Of a stretch of 64,000 nucleotides of DNA, positions 52,317 to 62,105 are shown in pieces. Origin of the DNA: Slackia sp. ZJ119. GTDB taxonomy: Bacteria; Actinomycetota; Coriobacteriia; Coriobacteriales; Eggerthellaceae. Position 1 is the stretch's first letter; each line of letters starts with the position of its first letter. The stretch is from assembly GCF_011039175.1 (NCBI RefSeq), contig NZ_JAAKEN010000018.1, forward strand, positions 1 through 64,000, given 5' to 3'. The notes under the pieces are model-generated. The model worked only from the letters and a program-made list of their open reading frames with translations. It ran no database searches and was not told the origin of the DNA. Both the position numbers and the translations under genes were made by a program.

Positions 52317-55300
52317 ATGGGCAAGGCATCGCTCACGATAAGCATAGGCGGAGAGTACGACAACAAGGCGATAGCCAGGGCGCAGGCAGACCTCAAGAAC
52401 TTCCAGATCGAGGCGGCCCGCTCGTCTTCCGGCATAGCCTCGTCGATAGTCGGCGTCGGCGACAAGCTCGTCGCGGCCGGGGGGAAGGTGTCGAGCTTCG
52501 GAAACAGCGTTTCTGGCATGGGAAAGAAGCTCACCGTCGCCGCCGTCCCGATCGCAGCGCTCGGCGCAGCTGCCGTGAAGTCGTTCACCGAGGTGGAAAA
52601 AGGCTCTCACGCCGTCATAAAGGCAACGGGCGCGACAGGCAAGGCCGCAGAAGAGCTGGTAGGCTGCTACCGCGAGGCGGCGGTGGGCGTCGTCGGCTCG
52701 TTCGAGGACATAGGCTCGGCAACCGGCGAGCTCAACACGCGCTTCGGTTTCGTCGGCAGGGAGCTCACGTCGGCGACGGAGCTCACCGCAAAGTACGCCA
52801 AGGTGACCGGCACGGACGCCACGCAGGCCGTTCAAGAGGTCGCGAGCCTCATGAACGACGCCGGCATAGAGGCCGGCGAGTACTCGAACGTGCTCGACAT
52901 GCTCACCGTCGCCGGGCAGGCGTCCGGCATAAGCGTCTCCAAGCTCGCGACGTCGGCGAACGACAACGCCGCCGCCTTGAAGGAGATGGGATTCTCGACC
53001 GAGGCCTCGATAGCCCTTCTGGCGAACTTCGAGAAAGAGGGAGCCGACACGACCGGCATCCTCGCAGGCATGAAGAAGGGCGTTGCGAACTGGGCGGAAG
53101 AAGGGAAGAACGCCGACGTCGAGTTCGGCAAGTTCGTGACCGGCGTCCAGGACGGCACGGTCACGCTCGCCGACGCGATAGAGGTCTTCGGGTCGAAGGC
53201 CGGGACCACGATGTACGACGCTGCCAAAAAGGGCCAGCTCGACTTCAAGAACATGTACGACGCGATCGTGAACGACTCTTCCGGCGCCCTCGACGAGGTG
53301 TACGAGAACACGCTCACGGCCCAGGACCGCATGGAGGTCGCCAGCAAGAAGATACAGGACAGGCTCGCCGACACCGGCGGCGTCATCCTGGAGAAGGTCG
53401 TTCCCGTCGTCGAGGCCGTGTGCGGCAAGATCGACGAGCTGGCCGGATGGTTCGACAGCCTTGACGGCAGCACGCAGGACGCGGTCGTCTCGTTCGGGCT
53501 GCTCGCCGTCGCGTCCGGGCCGGTGCTCGCCGCCGGCGGGGAGCTGATCTCCACTGCTGGGAACATAGTGAGCGGCGTGGGAAGGATGGCTACCGAGTTC
53601 GGCGTCTGGACGAACTCGCTCGGAGTCTCGAAAACGGCGGTCGACGGGGTTTCCGAGTCGAGCAAGGCTCTTGGGACGGCGGCGACGGCGGCGAGCGGCG
53701 GCGTCGGCAAGCTCGACTCTGGCGTGAGGATGCTCGACTCGGCCTGCAAGGCCACGGCCATCGGCCTCGTCGTGGCCCTCGTCGCCGACCTCGTCGGGCA
53801 GCTCGCCGCCTACGCGTCGCACGAGGCCCTCGTGAGCGACGCGACGGCCGGCATGACTGAGGCGATCGGCGAGGCGAAGGCCGCCTACGAAGGCTACGCG
53901 CCCTCGGTCTCCGGGGCCGCCGGCGCGATGGACGGCGCCGCCGCGAGCGCCGAAGGCTGCCTGAAGGCCCAGGCCGACCTTGCGAAGACGATGCGCGACA
54001 CGTGGAGCGACTACGGCACGAACGCCGCCATGGTAGACGCCTACGCGGCGACGATCGGGGAGCTTGCGGCCAAAGGGAGCCTGAGCGCGGCAGAGCAGGA
54101 GCGGCTGCGCGACGCCGTCCAGGGCTTCAACGAGATCACCGGCGAGAGCATATCGGTCGTCAACAGCCAGACAGGCGAGCTTTCCAAGCAGAAAGACGCG
54201 ATCCTCCAGGTGGCGGAGGCGTACAAGGTGGAGGCGGAGGCCGAGGCCGCGCGAGAGCTGTACAAGGAGACCACCAAGCAGCTCATACAGGACCAGCTGG
54301 CCCTGAAGGATGCCACCGACGAGCTTGCGGCGTCCGAAGAGGGGTTCGGGATCTGGCTCGGCGACTTCCCGGTCGTCGCCGACCCTGCGTCGCTGAAGCA
54401 CCGCGAGCTTCGAAAGAACGTCGAAGAGCTGACCGCCGCCGAGGAGAGCGCGTCGGAGACACTCGAGCAGCTCATGGGCGTCATGGCGTCCGGCTCTGGC
54501 AGGTTCGAAACGCTCGACTCAGCGCTCGAATCGTGCGGGGCGTCGATGGCCGACTTCGGCGACGCCTCAAGCGCCCAGCTCAGCGCATTGAGGGGAAGCT
54601 TCGACGGCTCGCTCAACAGCATCGTCCGGGCCTGCACCGAAAACGGCGTCCGCATCCCGTCGTCGCTCGCGAGCGCGATAACGGCCAATTCCGGGCTTCC
54701 GCAGGACGCCCAGCGGGCGATGTTCGACGCCCTGGTGCTCAACATGGCCGGCGGCAACGTCGAGGCCGCCGCAACGGCCCTGGGCCGCGACATAGACGAG
54801 GGGCTGCGAGCGGGGATCGAGGGAAGCGCGGCGATCCCCGAGGCGGCGATCGGGATCATGAGCGAAAGCGTCATCAGCAAGGCGAAGGAGAGCTTCCAGA
54901 GCAGCTCCCCGTCCCAGGTCATGGTGCAGCTCGGAGTCGACGTCGACGCTGGCCTCGCGAACGGGATCGACCAGACGGCGTCCTTGCCAATAGGCTCGAT
55001 GACGGCGCTGAACGCCAAAATGCAAGACCAGATCAAGGGATTCCCCGACTTCGCGAAGAAGACCGGCGACGAGTCGGGCAAAAGCCTTGCGAAGCACCTT
55101 TCGAGCCATGCCGGCAACGTCGGCAAATCCGCGTCTTCCCTCTGCGACAACGCGAAAAAGGGGATCTCGCCCATGCCCGGGGACGCCATGGCGACCGGCG
55201 ACGCGTCGGGATCGAACCTCGCGGCGCATCTCGGAAAGCACGCAGGCGGCGTGGGCGCGTCGTCGGCGAGCCTGCTCGCGTCGATGCGCAGCGGAGTCTC

Positions 55301-56174
55301 CCCGATGCCAGGCGACGCCAGGGGCACGGGCGACGCGTCGGGATCGAACCTCGCGGCGTCGCTCGGAAGGCACGCGGCGAACGTCGGCGGCTCTGCTTCG
55401 AGCCTCCTTTCTTCCATGAAGGGCGGAATAGCGCCGATGCCGTCCATGAGCGCCGACACGGGAACGGCCTCCGGGTCGAACCTCGCAAGCTCGCTGCAGA
55501 AGCAGTCGAGGTCGGTCAAGACGAGCGGAACGACCCTCAAGAACTCGGCCTACAACGGCGTCATGGCGGTCAAGAGCGAGTTCAGGTCGGTGGGCGGCGA
55601 GGCCGCTTCCGGGTTCTCGAGATCGATCTCCTCCAAAAGCGCCCACGGAAGCGGCAGGAAGCTCGGCAGCAGCGGCGTGTCCGGCCTGCGCAGCGGGTCG
55701 TCCGGATCGTACAGGGCCGGCACCGATTTCGCGTCCGGCTACGCCAACGGCATAGGGGCGGGAGGCTCCTGGGTGTACCAGCGGGCGTACGGGCTGGCGA
55801 GGCGGGCGGTCGCGGCCGTCAGCGACGCCCAGAGGTCGTCGTCTCCGTCGAAGGAGACCTTCGGGCTCGGCGTCGACTTCGGGGACGGCTACGGCGACGG
55901 CATCCGGGACAGGTACGGGCACGTCGAGAAGAGGGCGTTCGGGCTTGGGGAGAGGGCCGTCGAAGGGCTGCGCTCCGAGCCGCCGCTCCAGGCGTCCGCT
56001 CCCGGGAGCTCTTTCGGAAAAGGCGGCGTCGAGGGCAAGAGCGTGACGGTGAACATCTACGTCGATTCGAAAAAGGTGGAAAGCGGCGTGAGCCGGAAGA
56101 TGGACTCGGCTCTGGCCCAGGTCGTCGGAGAGGCGGAGAGGTACGCGAACATGGGAGGCCACTATGGATATTAG
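52317..56174 (+). CDS. Tape measure protein
   Basis: 1285 aa. Long helical/Ala-rich protein with a TP901-type N-terminal domain (VEKGSHAVIKATGATGKAAE..., LMNDAGIEAGEYSNVLD), hydrophobic segment near 490, and from ~915 four copies of a 44-residue repeat (TGDASGSNLAA...SPMPGD). Fixes tail length and helps DNA entry. Predicted tail of roughly 190 nm by the usual length rule (about 0.15 nm per residue). Confidence 0.93.
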   Translation: MGKASLTISIGGEYDNKAIARAQADLKNFQIEAARSSSGIASSIVGVGDKLVAAGGKVSSFGNSVSGMGKKLTVAAVPIAALGAAAVKSFTEVEKGSHAVIKATGATGKAAEELVGCYREAAVGVVGSFEDIGSATGELNTRFGFVGRELTSATELTAKYAKVTGTDATQAVQEVASLMNDAGIEAGEYSNVLDMLTVAGQASGISVSKLATSANDNAAALKEMGFSTEASIALLANFEKEGADTTGILAGMKKGVANWAEEGKNADVEFGKFVTGVQDGTVTLADAIEVFGSKAGTTMYDAAKKGQLDFKNMYDAIVNDSSGALDEVYENTLTAQDRMEVASKKIQDRLADTGGVILEKVVPVVEAVCGKIDELAGWFDSLDGSTQDAVVSFGLLAVASGPVLAAGGELISTAGNIVSGVGRMATEFGVWTNSLGVSKTAVDGVSESSKALGTAATAASGGVGKLDSGVRMLDSACKATAIGLVVALVADLVGQLAAYASHEALVSDATAGMTEAIGEAKAAYEGYAPSVSGAAGAMDGAAASAEGCLKAQADLAKTMRDTWSDYGTNAAMVDAYAATIGELAAKGSLSAAEQERLRDAVQGFNEITGESISVVNSQTGELSKQKDAILQVAEAYKVEAEAEAARELYKETTKQLIQDQLALKDATDELAASEEGFGIWLGDFPVVADPASLKHRELRKNVEELTAAEESASETLEQLMGVMASGSGRFETLDSALESCGASMADFGDASSAQLSALRGSFDGSLNSIVRACTENGVRIPSSLASAITANSGLPQDAQRAMFDALVLNMAGGNVEAAATALGRDIDEGLRAGIEGSAAIPEAAIGIMSESVISKAKESFQSSSPSQVMVQLGVDVDAGLANGIDQTASLPIGSMTALNAKMQDQIKGFPDFAKKTGDESGKSLAKHLSSHAGNVGKSASSLCDNAKKGISPMPGDAMATGDASGSNLAAHLGKHAGGVGASSASLLASMRSGVSPMPGDARGTGDASGSNLAASLGRHAANVGGSASSLLSSMKGGIAPMPSMSADTGTASGSNLASSLQKQSRSVKTSGTTLKNSAYNGVMAVKSEFRSVGGEAASGFSRSISSKSAHGSGRKLGSSGVSGLRSGSSGSYRAGTDFASGYANGIGAGGSWVYQRAYGLARRAVAAVSDAQRSSSPSKETFGLGVDFGDGYGDGIRDRYGHVEKRAFGLGERAVEGLRSEPPLQASAPGSSFGKGGVEGKSVTVNIYVDSKKVESGVSRKMDSALAQVVGEAERYANMGGHYGY
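55060..55590 (+). repeat. 132-bp repeats in the tape measure gene
   Basis: Four in-frame units of 44 codons; the central two are nearly identical (GCGACGCGTCGGGATCGAAC at the start of each, 132 bases apart). Confidence 0.85.
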
Positions 56175-57945
56175 GCCGGTATCAGGGCTGCGAGCGCGGT
56201 ACGTGTCAGACGCCGTCATAAGCCTCGAATGGGACGACGCGCAGCCTTACGACGGCGTTCTGGTGGAGTACAGGCGCGGCGTCGAATGGAAGAGGTACGC
56301 CAACGCGGGCTCTTCCGGAAGGTGCGAGTTCGTGCATGCCGAGCCGAACGGATGCTACGTGTTCAGGGCCGTCGCGTTCGTCGGAGGCGACCTCGCCGCC
56401 CCGGCCTACTCGAACGCGGTCTGCACGACGCCGGCCCCGCCGACCAGGCTTGAGGCCGTGCGCAACGGCGACAACACCGTGACGCTGGCGATCGGAAACG
56501 ACGCCCAGGAGCACGCAGAGGCGACCGAGCTGCAGCGCCTTCCGGAGGGCGGCGGATGGGAGCCGGCATCTACGGTAGACCCGTCGCTTCCGTCTTTCGT
56601 CGACGAGTTCGGAGGCCCTTGCCGCTACAGAGCCAGAAACGTCGCGTCTGGGCTGTGCTCGGCGTGGACGGAGACCGAGTTCGACGTCCCGGTCGTCGCT
56701 CCGCCCGCTCCCCCTTCCCTGTCGCATCCCGCCGACGGGGCGATAGTCGCGCTCGACGACGGCCCCGTCGCGGTCGAATGGGCCTACAACACAGTCGACG
56801 GCTCGCCCCAGGAGGCCGCCGAGGTCTGCTATGGGTTCGGCGACGACCTGCAGGTCGCGTCGGTCGGCGCCGAGACCCGCTGCGAGGTCCCTCTTCGAGA
56901 CGGCATGGCGGAGATGTCGGTCAAGGTGCGCTGCAAGGGCGCTGCCGACGGGTACTCCGGCTGGTCGGCCCCAAGGACGGTCAACGTCAAGAAGCGCCCG
57001 CGCGTCGTCGTCTCAAGCGTCGAGGCGTCGCGCTTCCCGGCCGTTTTCGAGTTCGACGTCTTCGACGAGAGCGGCGCCATGGCGTACGCGGTGGCGAAGG
57101 TCTCGAGGGGAGGCGAGGCGGTCTGCGAGAAGGTCGTCAGGGACGCGCGCGTCGTCTTGGGGGAGTCCGAGCTGCCGCTCTCGGACGGGGCTGAATACGT
57201 ATTCGAGGCGACGGTCGTGTCGACCTCGACGCTGAGCGGGACTGGCGCGGCGGCCTTCGTGGCCGAGTTCGACGCGCCGGCGAAGCCCGACCTGTACCTG
57301 AAGGAGTCGGACGGCGCGGTCGAGCTGTTCGCGCGGCCCGGAAAGGGCTCGCCCGTCGAAACGCGGTCGATAGCGGTGTTCCGCGCGAACCCCGACGGGA
57401 CGTCGACCGCCCTTGGAGGCGCCGGCGTCTCGGTGAGGCTGACCGACCGGATTCCCCCGCTCGACGCAGAGGTCGAGTACCGGGCCGTCGCCTACGCCGA
57501 CGACGGCTCGCAGGCCGCGTCCGTGCGAAAGACCGTCGTGAGGTCGGACGGGCGGATCTACTTCAACTGGGGCGAAGGGTTCTCGGAATGCGCCTATTGC
57601 TGGCGCAAGGCGTCCTTCGACGTCGGGGCCGAGGTCGAGAGCAAGACGTTCCGAGTCCTCGGGAGGCGCTCGCCCATGGTGTTCTTCGGCGAGCAGGAGT
57701 CGGTTTCTCCCTCCGTCTCCGCCCAGGTCCCGATAGCGGGGATAGGCCATCACGACCGCCGCGGCACGACGGAGGCGTTCAGGGAGCTTGGAAGGCACAG
57801 GGGCGTTGCCTGCCTGCGCCTGCCCTACAGCAGGGGCTTCAAGGCGTTCGTCGCCTGCAGCGTCAAGACGGCCGTCGACAACGAGCGCTACCTCATGGCG
57901 GACCTGAGCGTTGCGTGCGAGGAGGTCGACCATGGATTGGCTTAG
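56164..57945 (+). CDS. Distal-tail protein with fibronectin-III-like repeats
   Basis: 593 aa. Several FN3-like repeats (YDGVLVEYRRG.. CYVFRAVAF; VEWAYNTVDGS; YVFEATVVS) followed by a C-terminal domain with Trp (FNWGEGFSECAYCWRK). Probably part of the tail tip. GGGAGG site; overlaps the tape measure stop. Confidence 0.7.
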   Translation: MDIRPVSGLRARYVSDAVISLEWDDAQPYDGVLVEYRRGVEWKRYANAGSSGRCEFVHAEPNGCYVFRAVAFVGGDLAAPAYSNAVCTTPAPPTRLEAVRNGDNTVTLAIGNDAQEHAEATELQRLPEGGGWEPASTVDPSLPSFVDEFGGPCRYRARNVASGLCSAWTETEFDVPVVAPPAPPSLSHPADGAIVALDDGPVAVEWAYNTVDGSPQEAAEVCYGFGDDLQVASVGAETRCEVPLRDGMAEMSVKVRCKGAADGYSGWSAPRTVNVKKRPRVVVSSVEASRFPAVFEFDVFDESGAMAYAVAKVSRGGEAVCEKVVRDARVVLGESELPLSDGAEYVFEATVVSTSTLSGTGAAAFVAEFDAPAKPDLYLKESDGAVELFARPGKGSPVETRSIAVFRANPDGTSTALGGAGVSVRLTDRIPPLDAEVEYRAVAYADDGSQAASVRKTVVRSDGRIYFNWGEGFSECAYCWRKASFDVGAEVESKTFRVLGRRSPMVFFGEQESVSPSVSAQVPIAGIGHHDRRGTTEAFRELGRHRGVACLRLPYSRGFKAFVACSVKTAVDNERYLMADLSVACEEVDHGLA

Positions 57946-58978
57946 GTCGGGGCGGACGGACTCGTTCACGTTCCAGCGCATAGCGTGGCCCTCTTTCGAC
58001 TACGTCGGCGACATCGCATGCGTGACCTCGTGCTCGATAACGCGCTCGGCCGGGACCGGCCTGAAGGTCTCTGCGAGCCTCGGCGTGAGCGAAAGGCTCG
58101 CGATCGGCAACGACCTGGTGCGCATAGTCAGCCGCAGCGAGCTTGGCGGCGTGCGCGAGGACGTTGTCCACGCGACGCTCTTCGCGTCATGCCCGTCGCG
58201 CGACGCCTACTACGGAAGCTCCGAGGGCGTCGTCGACCTGTACAGCACCTTGACGGTCCTCGAAAAGAAGAAGGTCAGGAGCACCCTGTCGATTCCGGCG
58301 GGAACGAACGCGGTCGACTGGGCGCGGGAGGCCGTAGAGTCGCTCGGCCTCCGCTGCACCTTCGCGCCGTCCTCGGCGCGGCTGAACGTTGCCAAGACCT
58401 ACGAGCGCGACACGTCCTACCTTGCGGTCGTGAACGGCCTTCTCGACTTCGCCAACTACGCGAGCGCCGACGTGAACGGCTACGGCGGAATAGTCCTGAA
58501 GCCCTACGTCGATCCTTCTGGGCGCTCCGCCGCGCGAACGATAAGAAGCGACGCGGACGGGATCGCGGCACCGGAGTTCTCCATAGAGGAGGACTACTTC
58601 GACGTTCCGAACGTGGTGTCGCTCGTGTGCTCGAACGAGAAGGGGTCGTGTTCCGCGACGGCCGAGTTCTCAGACCCTGCCAGCCCGCTTTCGACCGCCA
58701 ACCGCTTCGAGGTCACCTACACCGAGCAGATAGACGACGTCGCCTCTCAGGCGGCCCTCGAGGCGAAGGCGAGGTCGCGCCTGCAGGACAAGCTGTCCTT
58801 CGTCGAGCGCACGACGGTCCGCCATCCGTACCTGCCTGACGAGGTCGGATCGGTATGGGCGGTCGAGTATCCGCAGGCCGGGTACTCCGTGCGCGGCACG
58901 ATCTACGAGCAGGACATCGAGATGGCCCCTGGAATGGAGACGAGAACGACGCTCAGGAGGTTCGTGGATGTTGGATGA
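57932..58978 (+). CDS. Tail-tip/baseplate protein (Tal-like)
   Basis: 348 aa from ATG 57932 (GAGGAGG). Beta-rich, with a middle part (TLSIPAGTNAVDWAREAVESL, TSYLAVVNGLLDFANY) like the N-terminal baseplate-hub region of siphophage tail-associated proteins; no clear peptidase motif. Overlaps the next small gene. Confidence 0.6.
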   Translation: MDWLRSGRTDSFTFQRIAWPSFDYVGDIACVTSCSITRSAGTGLKVSASLGVSERLAIGNDLVRIVSRSELGGVREDVVHATLFASCPSRDAYYGSSEGVVDLYSTLTVLEKKKVRSTLSIPAGTNAVDWAREAVESLGLRCTFAPSSARLNVAKTYERDTSYLAVVNGLLDFANYASADVNGYGGIVLKPYVDPSGRSAARTIRSDADGIAAPEFSIEEDYFDVPNVVSLVCSNEKGSCSATAEFSDPASPLSTANRFEVTYTEQIDDVASQAALEAKARSRLQDKLSFVERTTVRHPYLPDEVGSVWAVEYPQAGYSVRGTIYEQDIEMAPGMETRTTLRRFVDVG

Positions 58979-59198
58979 GTCGAAAAGGCTGGCGGCGATC
59001 GCCACCGCGAAGGGCGGCGGGCGCTTGCGCGTGAGGCGCGGGACGGTCGTGGCCGTGTCGGGCAGCTTCCTGGAGGTGGTCGTCGACGGCGACGGCGGAG
59101 CGACGACGGTTCCGGCCGCCTGCGACGCCGAGGCGGGCGACCGGGTCGTCGTCCTGTGCGACGGGACGGTGTGGGCGGCGATCGCTGCGTACAGATAG
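58968..59198 (+). CDS. Small tail protein, OB-like
   Basis: 76 aa, beta-rich (RGTVVAVSGSFLEVVVDGDGG, DRVVVLCDGTVW). Likely tail-hub accessory; not recognised further. Confidence 0.5.
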   Translation: MLDESKRLAAIATAKGGGRLRVRRGTVVAVSGSFLEVVVDGDGGATTVPAACDAEAGDRVVVLCDGTVWAAIAAYR

Positions 59199-59206
59199 GA
59201 GACGGA

Positions 59207-60016
59207 ATGGCAGAGCATGGAATAGTGCTTGACCTGAAGGCCGGCGTCGGCGATGGCAACCCTGCCCTGACGATACGGCAAGGAGAGCGCGACAGCGAGG
59301 TGATCAGGGCGGCCATCATGGACGACGGGGCGCCTGCCGACTTGTCGGGCCTTGCGGCGGTGTTCAACTGCATAACTCCAGGCGGAAACGTCGTGAGCGA
59401 CGACGCCTGCACCGTCGAGGGGAACGTCGTCACCTACGTGGTGAGCGAGCACGTCGCGGCGACCTCCGGTCTCATCAGGCTGGCATACTTCGACCTGGTC
59501 TCCGAGGACGCCTACCGAGACTCGACCGAAGGGATGCTCATAACCGTGTCCCCTTCGAACTCGTCGTGCGTCCCGCAGGACTACTACAGCACGCTCGCCC
59601 AGCTCACGTCGCAGTACTACGCGGCGATCAACGGAGCGAAGGAGCAGACGGCGAACCATGCGCTGCTGTTCGGCGAGGCGGAGCGCGGGCGGGCCGAGAG
59701 CCATGCGGCGGAAGAGGCCCGCCACGAAGCCTGGCTCCAAGAGGCTCAGGCAGACCTCGACGCCTGGTTCTCGCTGACGAGGTCGAAGGTCGACGCCTGG
59801 TACGAGGAGGAGGACGGCAAGCTCGACTCAGTGCTGAAGCTGGTGCGGGAGAACGTCAAGGCGACCGCAGACAACTCGGCCAAGGTGTCGGCGCTGTGGG
59901 GCGCGGTGTTCGCCCAGGTGACCGGCAACCCGTTCACGGCGTCGCTGGAAAGCCTCGACGGATTCACGGTGAGAAGCGGAGTTTGGGACGGCGACGCTGG
60001 AAGGCTGGTGTGCTAG
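59207..60016 (+). CDS. BppU-like baseplate upper protein
   Basis: 269 aa. N-terminal domain with LDLKAGVGDGNPALTIRQGERDSEV and TPGGNVVSD resembles phage BppU N-terminal domains, then a helical linker with WF..W repeats (AWFSLTRSKVDAWYEE) and a short C-terminal beta part. Joins receptor-binding proteins to the tail tip. Confidence 0.7.
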   Translation: MAEHGIVLDLKAGVGDGNPALTIRQGERDSEVIRAAIMDDGAPADLSGLAAVFNCITPGGNVVSDDACTVEGNVVTYVVSEHVAATSGLIRLAYFDLVSEDAYRDSTEGMLITVSPSNSSCVPQDYYSTLAQLTSQYYAAINGAKEQTANHALLFGEAERGRAESHAAEEARHEAWLQEAQADLDAWFSLTRSKVDAWYEEEDGKLDSVLKLVRENVKATADNSAKVSALWGAVFAQVTGNPFTASLESLDGFTVRSGVWDGDAGRLVC

Positions 60017-61717
60017 ATGGCGAGGACATTGGGGTCGCTCAACGTGGGCGACAAGGTGAAGTTCGGCAGCATCTACGGCGAGCCGATCGTCTGGCGCGTG
60101 CTCGAGCACGGGCACAGCGGGTACCCCGCCGGCGTCACGACGCTTCTGACGGACCGCATCGTCACGCTCAAATGCTTCGACGCTAAAGAGCCGGGCAACA
60201 GCGACATCGAACGGAGCAAATACGGCAACAACGATTGGGGCGTTTCCAACCTTCGCCAGTGGCTCAACAGCGACGCCGCCGCCGGCTGGTGGTACAGCGC
60301 CCAGCACGCCGCCGACGCGCCGCCGACCGGTTCGAATTGTTACGGCGGCTATAACCATTACAAGGACGAAGCAGGTTTTCTCGCAGGATTTACGGCACGG
60401 GAGCGCGGCATGCTGGTTTCAACGCCGCTGCAATATGCCGGTTGGAGTTCTAACACGGACTCTTCGACCGATAAGGTGTTTCTGCTGTCTATGACCGAAG
60501 TCGGCGATTATGCTCTTTCGGGCGATGGCGCCAAGTTCGCATGCTTCACCGACAGCGTTTCGCGGCTTGCCAGGCCCACTGCAAAGGCTGTCGAAAATTC
60601 TACTTACAAAGAAAGCAGACTCAACGCCGACTCGGGTTTTGATTACTGGCTGCGCACAGGCAGTTCTAACTCGAACATGGCTCGCCGCGTCGAAGGCAGA
60701 GGCGGCGTGTCACCCAATGGCGCGTACGCGGGTTTAGTCGGCGTTCGCCCCGCATGCAACCTGTCCTCTGGTGTCTATGTGTCAGACGCGACGGACGCCG
60801 ACGGCTGCCATGCGGTGGTATACAACAAGCCGCCGACGGCACCGGCAACGATAACGCTGCCCGACACCGTGCTGTCGGGAACAGCCTATCCGGTCGCATG
60901 GGGTGCTTCGACCGACCCCGACGGCGACGGCGTCGGCTACGTCCTGGAGAGGACGGTCGGCGGCGGCCAGTGGGAGCAGGTCTACGACGGGCCTGCAGAG
61001 TCGTTCGAGGACAGCGTCCCGAGAGGGTCGGGTACGGTCGCGTACCGCGTGAAGGCACGCGACGGCAATGGCGCCGAGAGCGGATGGACGCAGAGCGAAG
61101 AGCGGGAGGTCGTCGACAACCGCCTTCCGGAGATCGTCTCTGATTCTTCGACGGACGTGCCTTGCGACGTCGATCCGCCGTCTGTGACCTACTCCGTTTC
61201 AGACCCCGAAGGCGCCGCCGTGACGGTCGTCGAGTCCCTGGACGGCCGGGCCGTGCGCGAGTTCGAGGCCGCGCCTGGCCGGGAGGAAACGCTGTCGCTC
61301 GGCCATGAGGCGTGGCTCGCGGTGCCGAACGGCGAGCACGCCTACAAGGTGGAGGCGACAGACGCCAAGGGCGGCGTCGCGGCCAGGGAGTGGGCGTGGA
61401 CGAAGTCGGTGACCCGCGTCGACCTCGAGCTGGCCGAGCCGCTTCCCGCCGACGACATGCCGATGGTCGCGGCGGTCGGCGTCGTGGCGTCTGCCCCGCA
61501 GGGCAGCACGCTGACCGTCGAGGCGTGCAACAACGCCTACGACGAGCAGCCGGCCTGGGAGGACGTGACGGACAAGGTGCGCTCGCACAGAAAGATCGTG
61601 TTCCAGAACACAGAGAAGACGGCCGAGTCATGGGGCGTGAACGTGCGCGTGCGCCTCGAGCGCGGGAGCGCCGAGGGCGAGTGCTGGGTTCAGTCCATTT
61701 CGGGCAACTTCGAGTAA
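60017..61717 (+). CDS. Tail receptor-binding candidate with DUF6273 lectin-like domain
   Basis: 566 aa. Residues ~1-260: GDKVKFGSIYGEPIVWRVLEHG, LRQWLNSDA, SGFDYWLRTGSS and VGVRPACNLSS, a DUF6273/C-type-lectin-like fold often seen in surface ligands. Then two or more FN3/Ig-like domains. Codons in ~60340-60760 are AT-richer than the rest of the phage, which suggests a domain gained by transfer. ATG directly after the upstream stop. It probably binds the host receptor. Confidence 0.7.
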   Translation: MARTLGSLNVGDKVKFGSIYGEPIVWRVLEHGHSGYPAGVTTLLTDRIVTLKCFDAKEPGNSDIERSKYGNNDWGVSNLRQWLNSDAAAGWWYSAQHAADAPPTGSNCYGGYNHYKDEAGFLAGFTARERGMLVSTPLQYAGWSSNTDSSTDKVFLLSMTEVGDYALSGDGAKFACFTDSVSRLARPTAKAVENSTYKESRLNADSGFDYWLRTGSSNSNMARRVEGRGGVSPNGAYAGLVGVRPACNLSSGVYVSDATDADGCHAVVYNKPPTAPATITLPDTVLSGTAYPVAWGASTDPDGDGVGYVLERTVGGGQWEQVYDGPAESFEDSVPRGSGTVAYRVKARDGNGAESGWTQSEEREVVDNRLPEIVSDSSTDVPCDVDPPSVTYSVSDPEGAAVTVVESLDGRAVREFEAAPGREETLSLGHEAWLAVPNGEHAYKVEATDAKGGVAAREWAWTKSVTRVDLELAEPLPADDMPMVAAVGVVASAPQGSTLTVEACNNAYDEQPAWEDVTDKVRSHRKIVFQNTEKTAESWGVNVRVRLERGSAEGECWVQSISGNFE

Positions 61718-61726
61718 GGAGGGGCG

Positions 61727-61933
61727 ATGATACGCCACCGTGAGGACAGCATAAAGGCCATCAACGCCGCCAAGCGGGCGGCGGAAGAGCGAGAAGCGAT
61801 GCTCGACGGGGCGGCCGCCGCCATCGCCGGCGTCGAGGACGCCCTTTGCGACATGGACGCGGGCGTCGAAGGCAGGATCGCCGCCATAGAGGACGCGCTG
61901 TGCGAGCTTGACATGATGGGAGGGCGGCAATGA
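61727..61933 (+). CDS. Small coiled-coil tail protein
   Basis: 68 aa, heptads in two segments (ARREAMLDGAAAAIAGVEDAL, IAAIEDALCEL). AAGGAGG site. Likely baseplate/tail accessory. Confidence 0.55.
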   Translation: MIRHREDSIKAINAAKRAAEEREAMLDGAAAAIAGVEDALCDMDAGVEGRIAAIEDALCELDMMGGRQ

Positions 61934-62088
61934 ACGAGATATGGGCGAACCGCTTGATAGCGGGAACGAAGACGTGGGAACAGGTGCCCGCGTCGCGCAG
62001 GGAGGGCGTCGCCGCCGTGCTCGCCGAAAGGGTAGAGGTCGGCGAGTTGTCCGACGAGCGCCGGCGAGAGATCGTCGGGGAGCAATAG
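61930..62088 (+). CDS. XkdX-like 52-aa protein
   Basis: ANRLIAGTKTWEQVPASRREGVAAVL... ELSDERRREIVG matches the W..VP..R..V pattern of XkdX proteins near the lysis module. Overlaps the previous stop by four bases. Confidence 0.65.
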   Translation: MNEIWANRLIAGTKTWEQVPASRREGVAAVLAERVEVGELSDERRREIVGEQ

Positions 62089-62105
62089 AGGAAGGAGAAC
62101 GAAGG

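Noticed and set aside
52311-54401. Minus-strand open frame opposite the tape measure gene
   Set aside because: Shadow of a long GC-rich gene.
60640-60765. Diversity-generating retroelement variable region
   Set aside because: No template repeat or reverse transcriptase visible in the window; only the host fold is suggestive.
61941-62105. N-terminal extension of the holin frame
   Set aside because: Overlaps the XkdX-like gene in another frame; AAGGAGAACGAAGG before ATG 62106 marks the real start.
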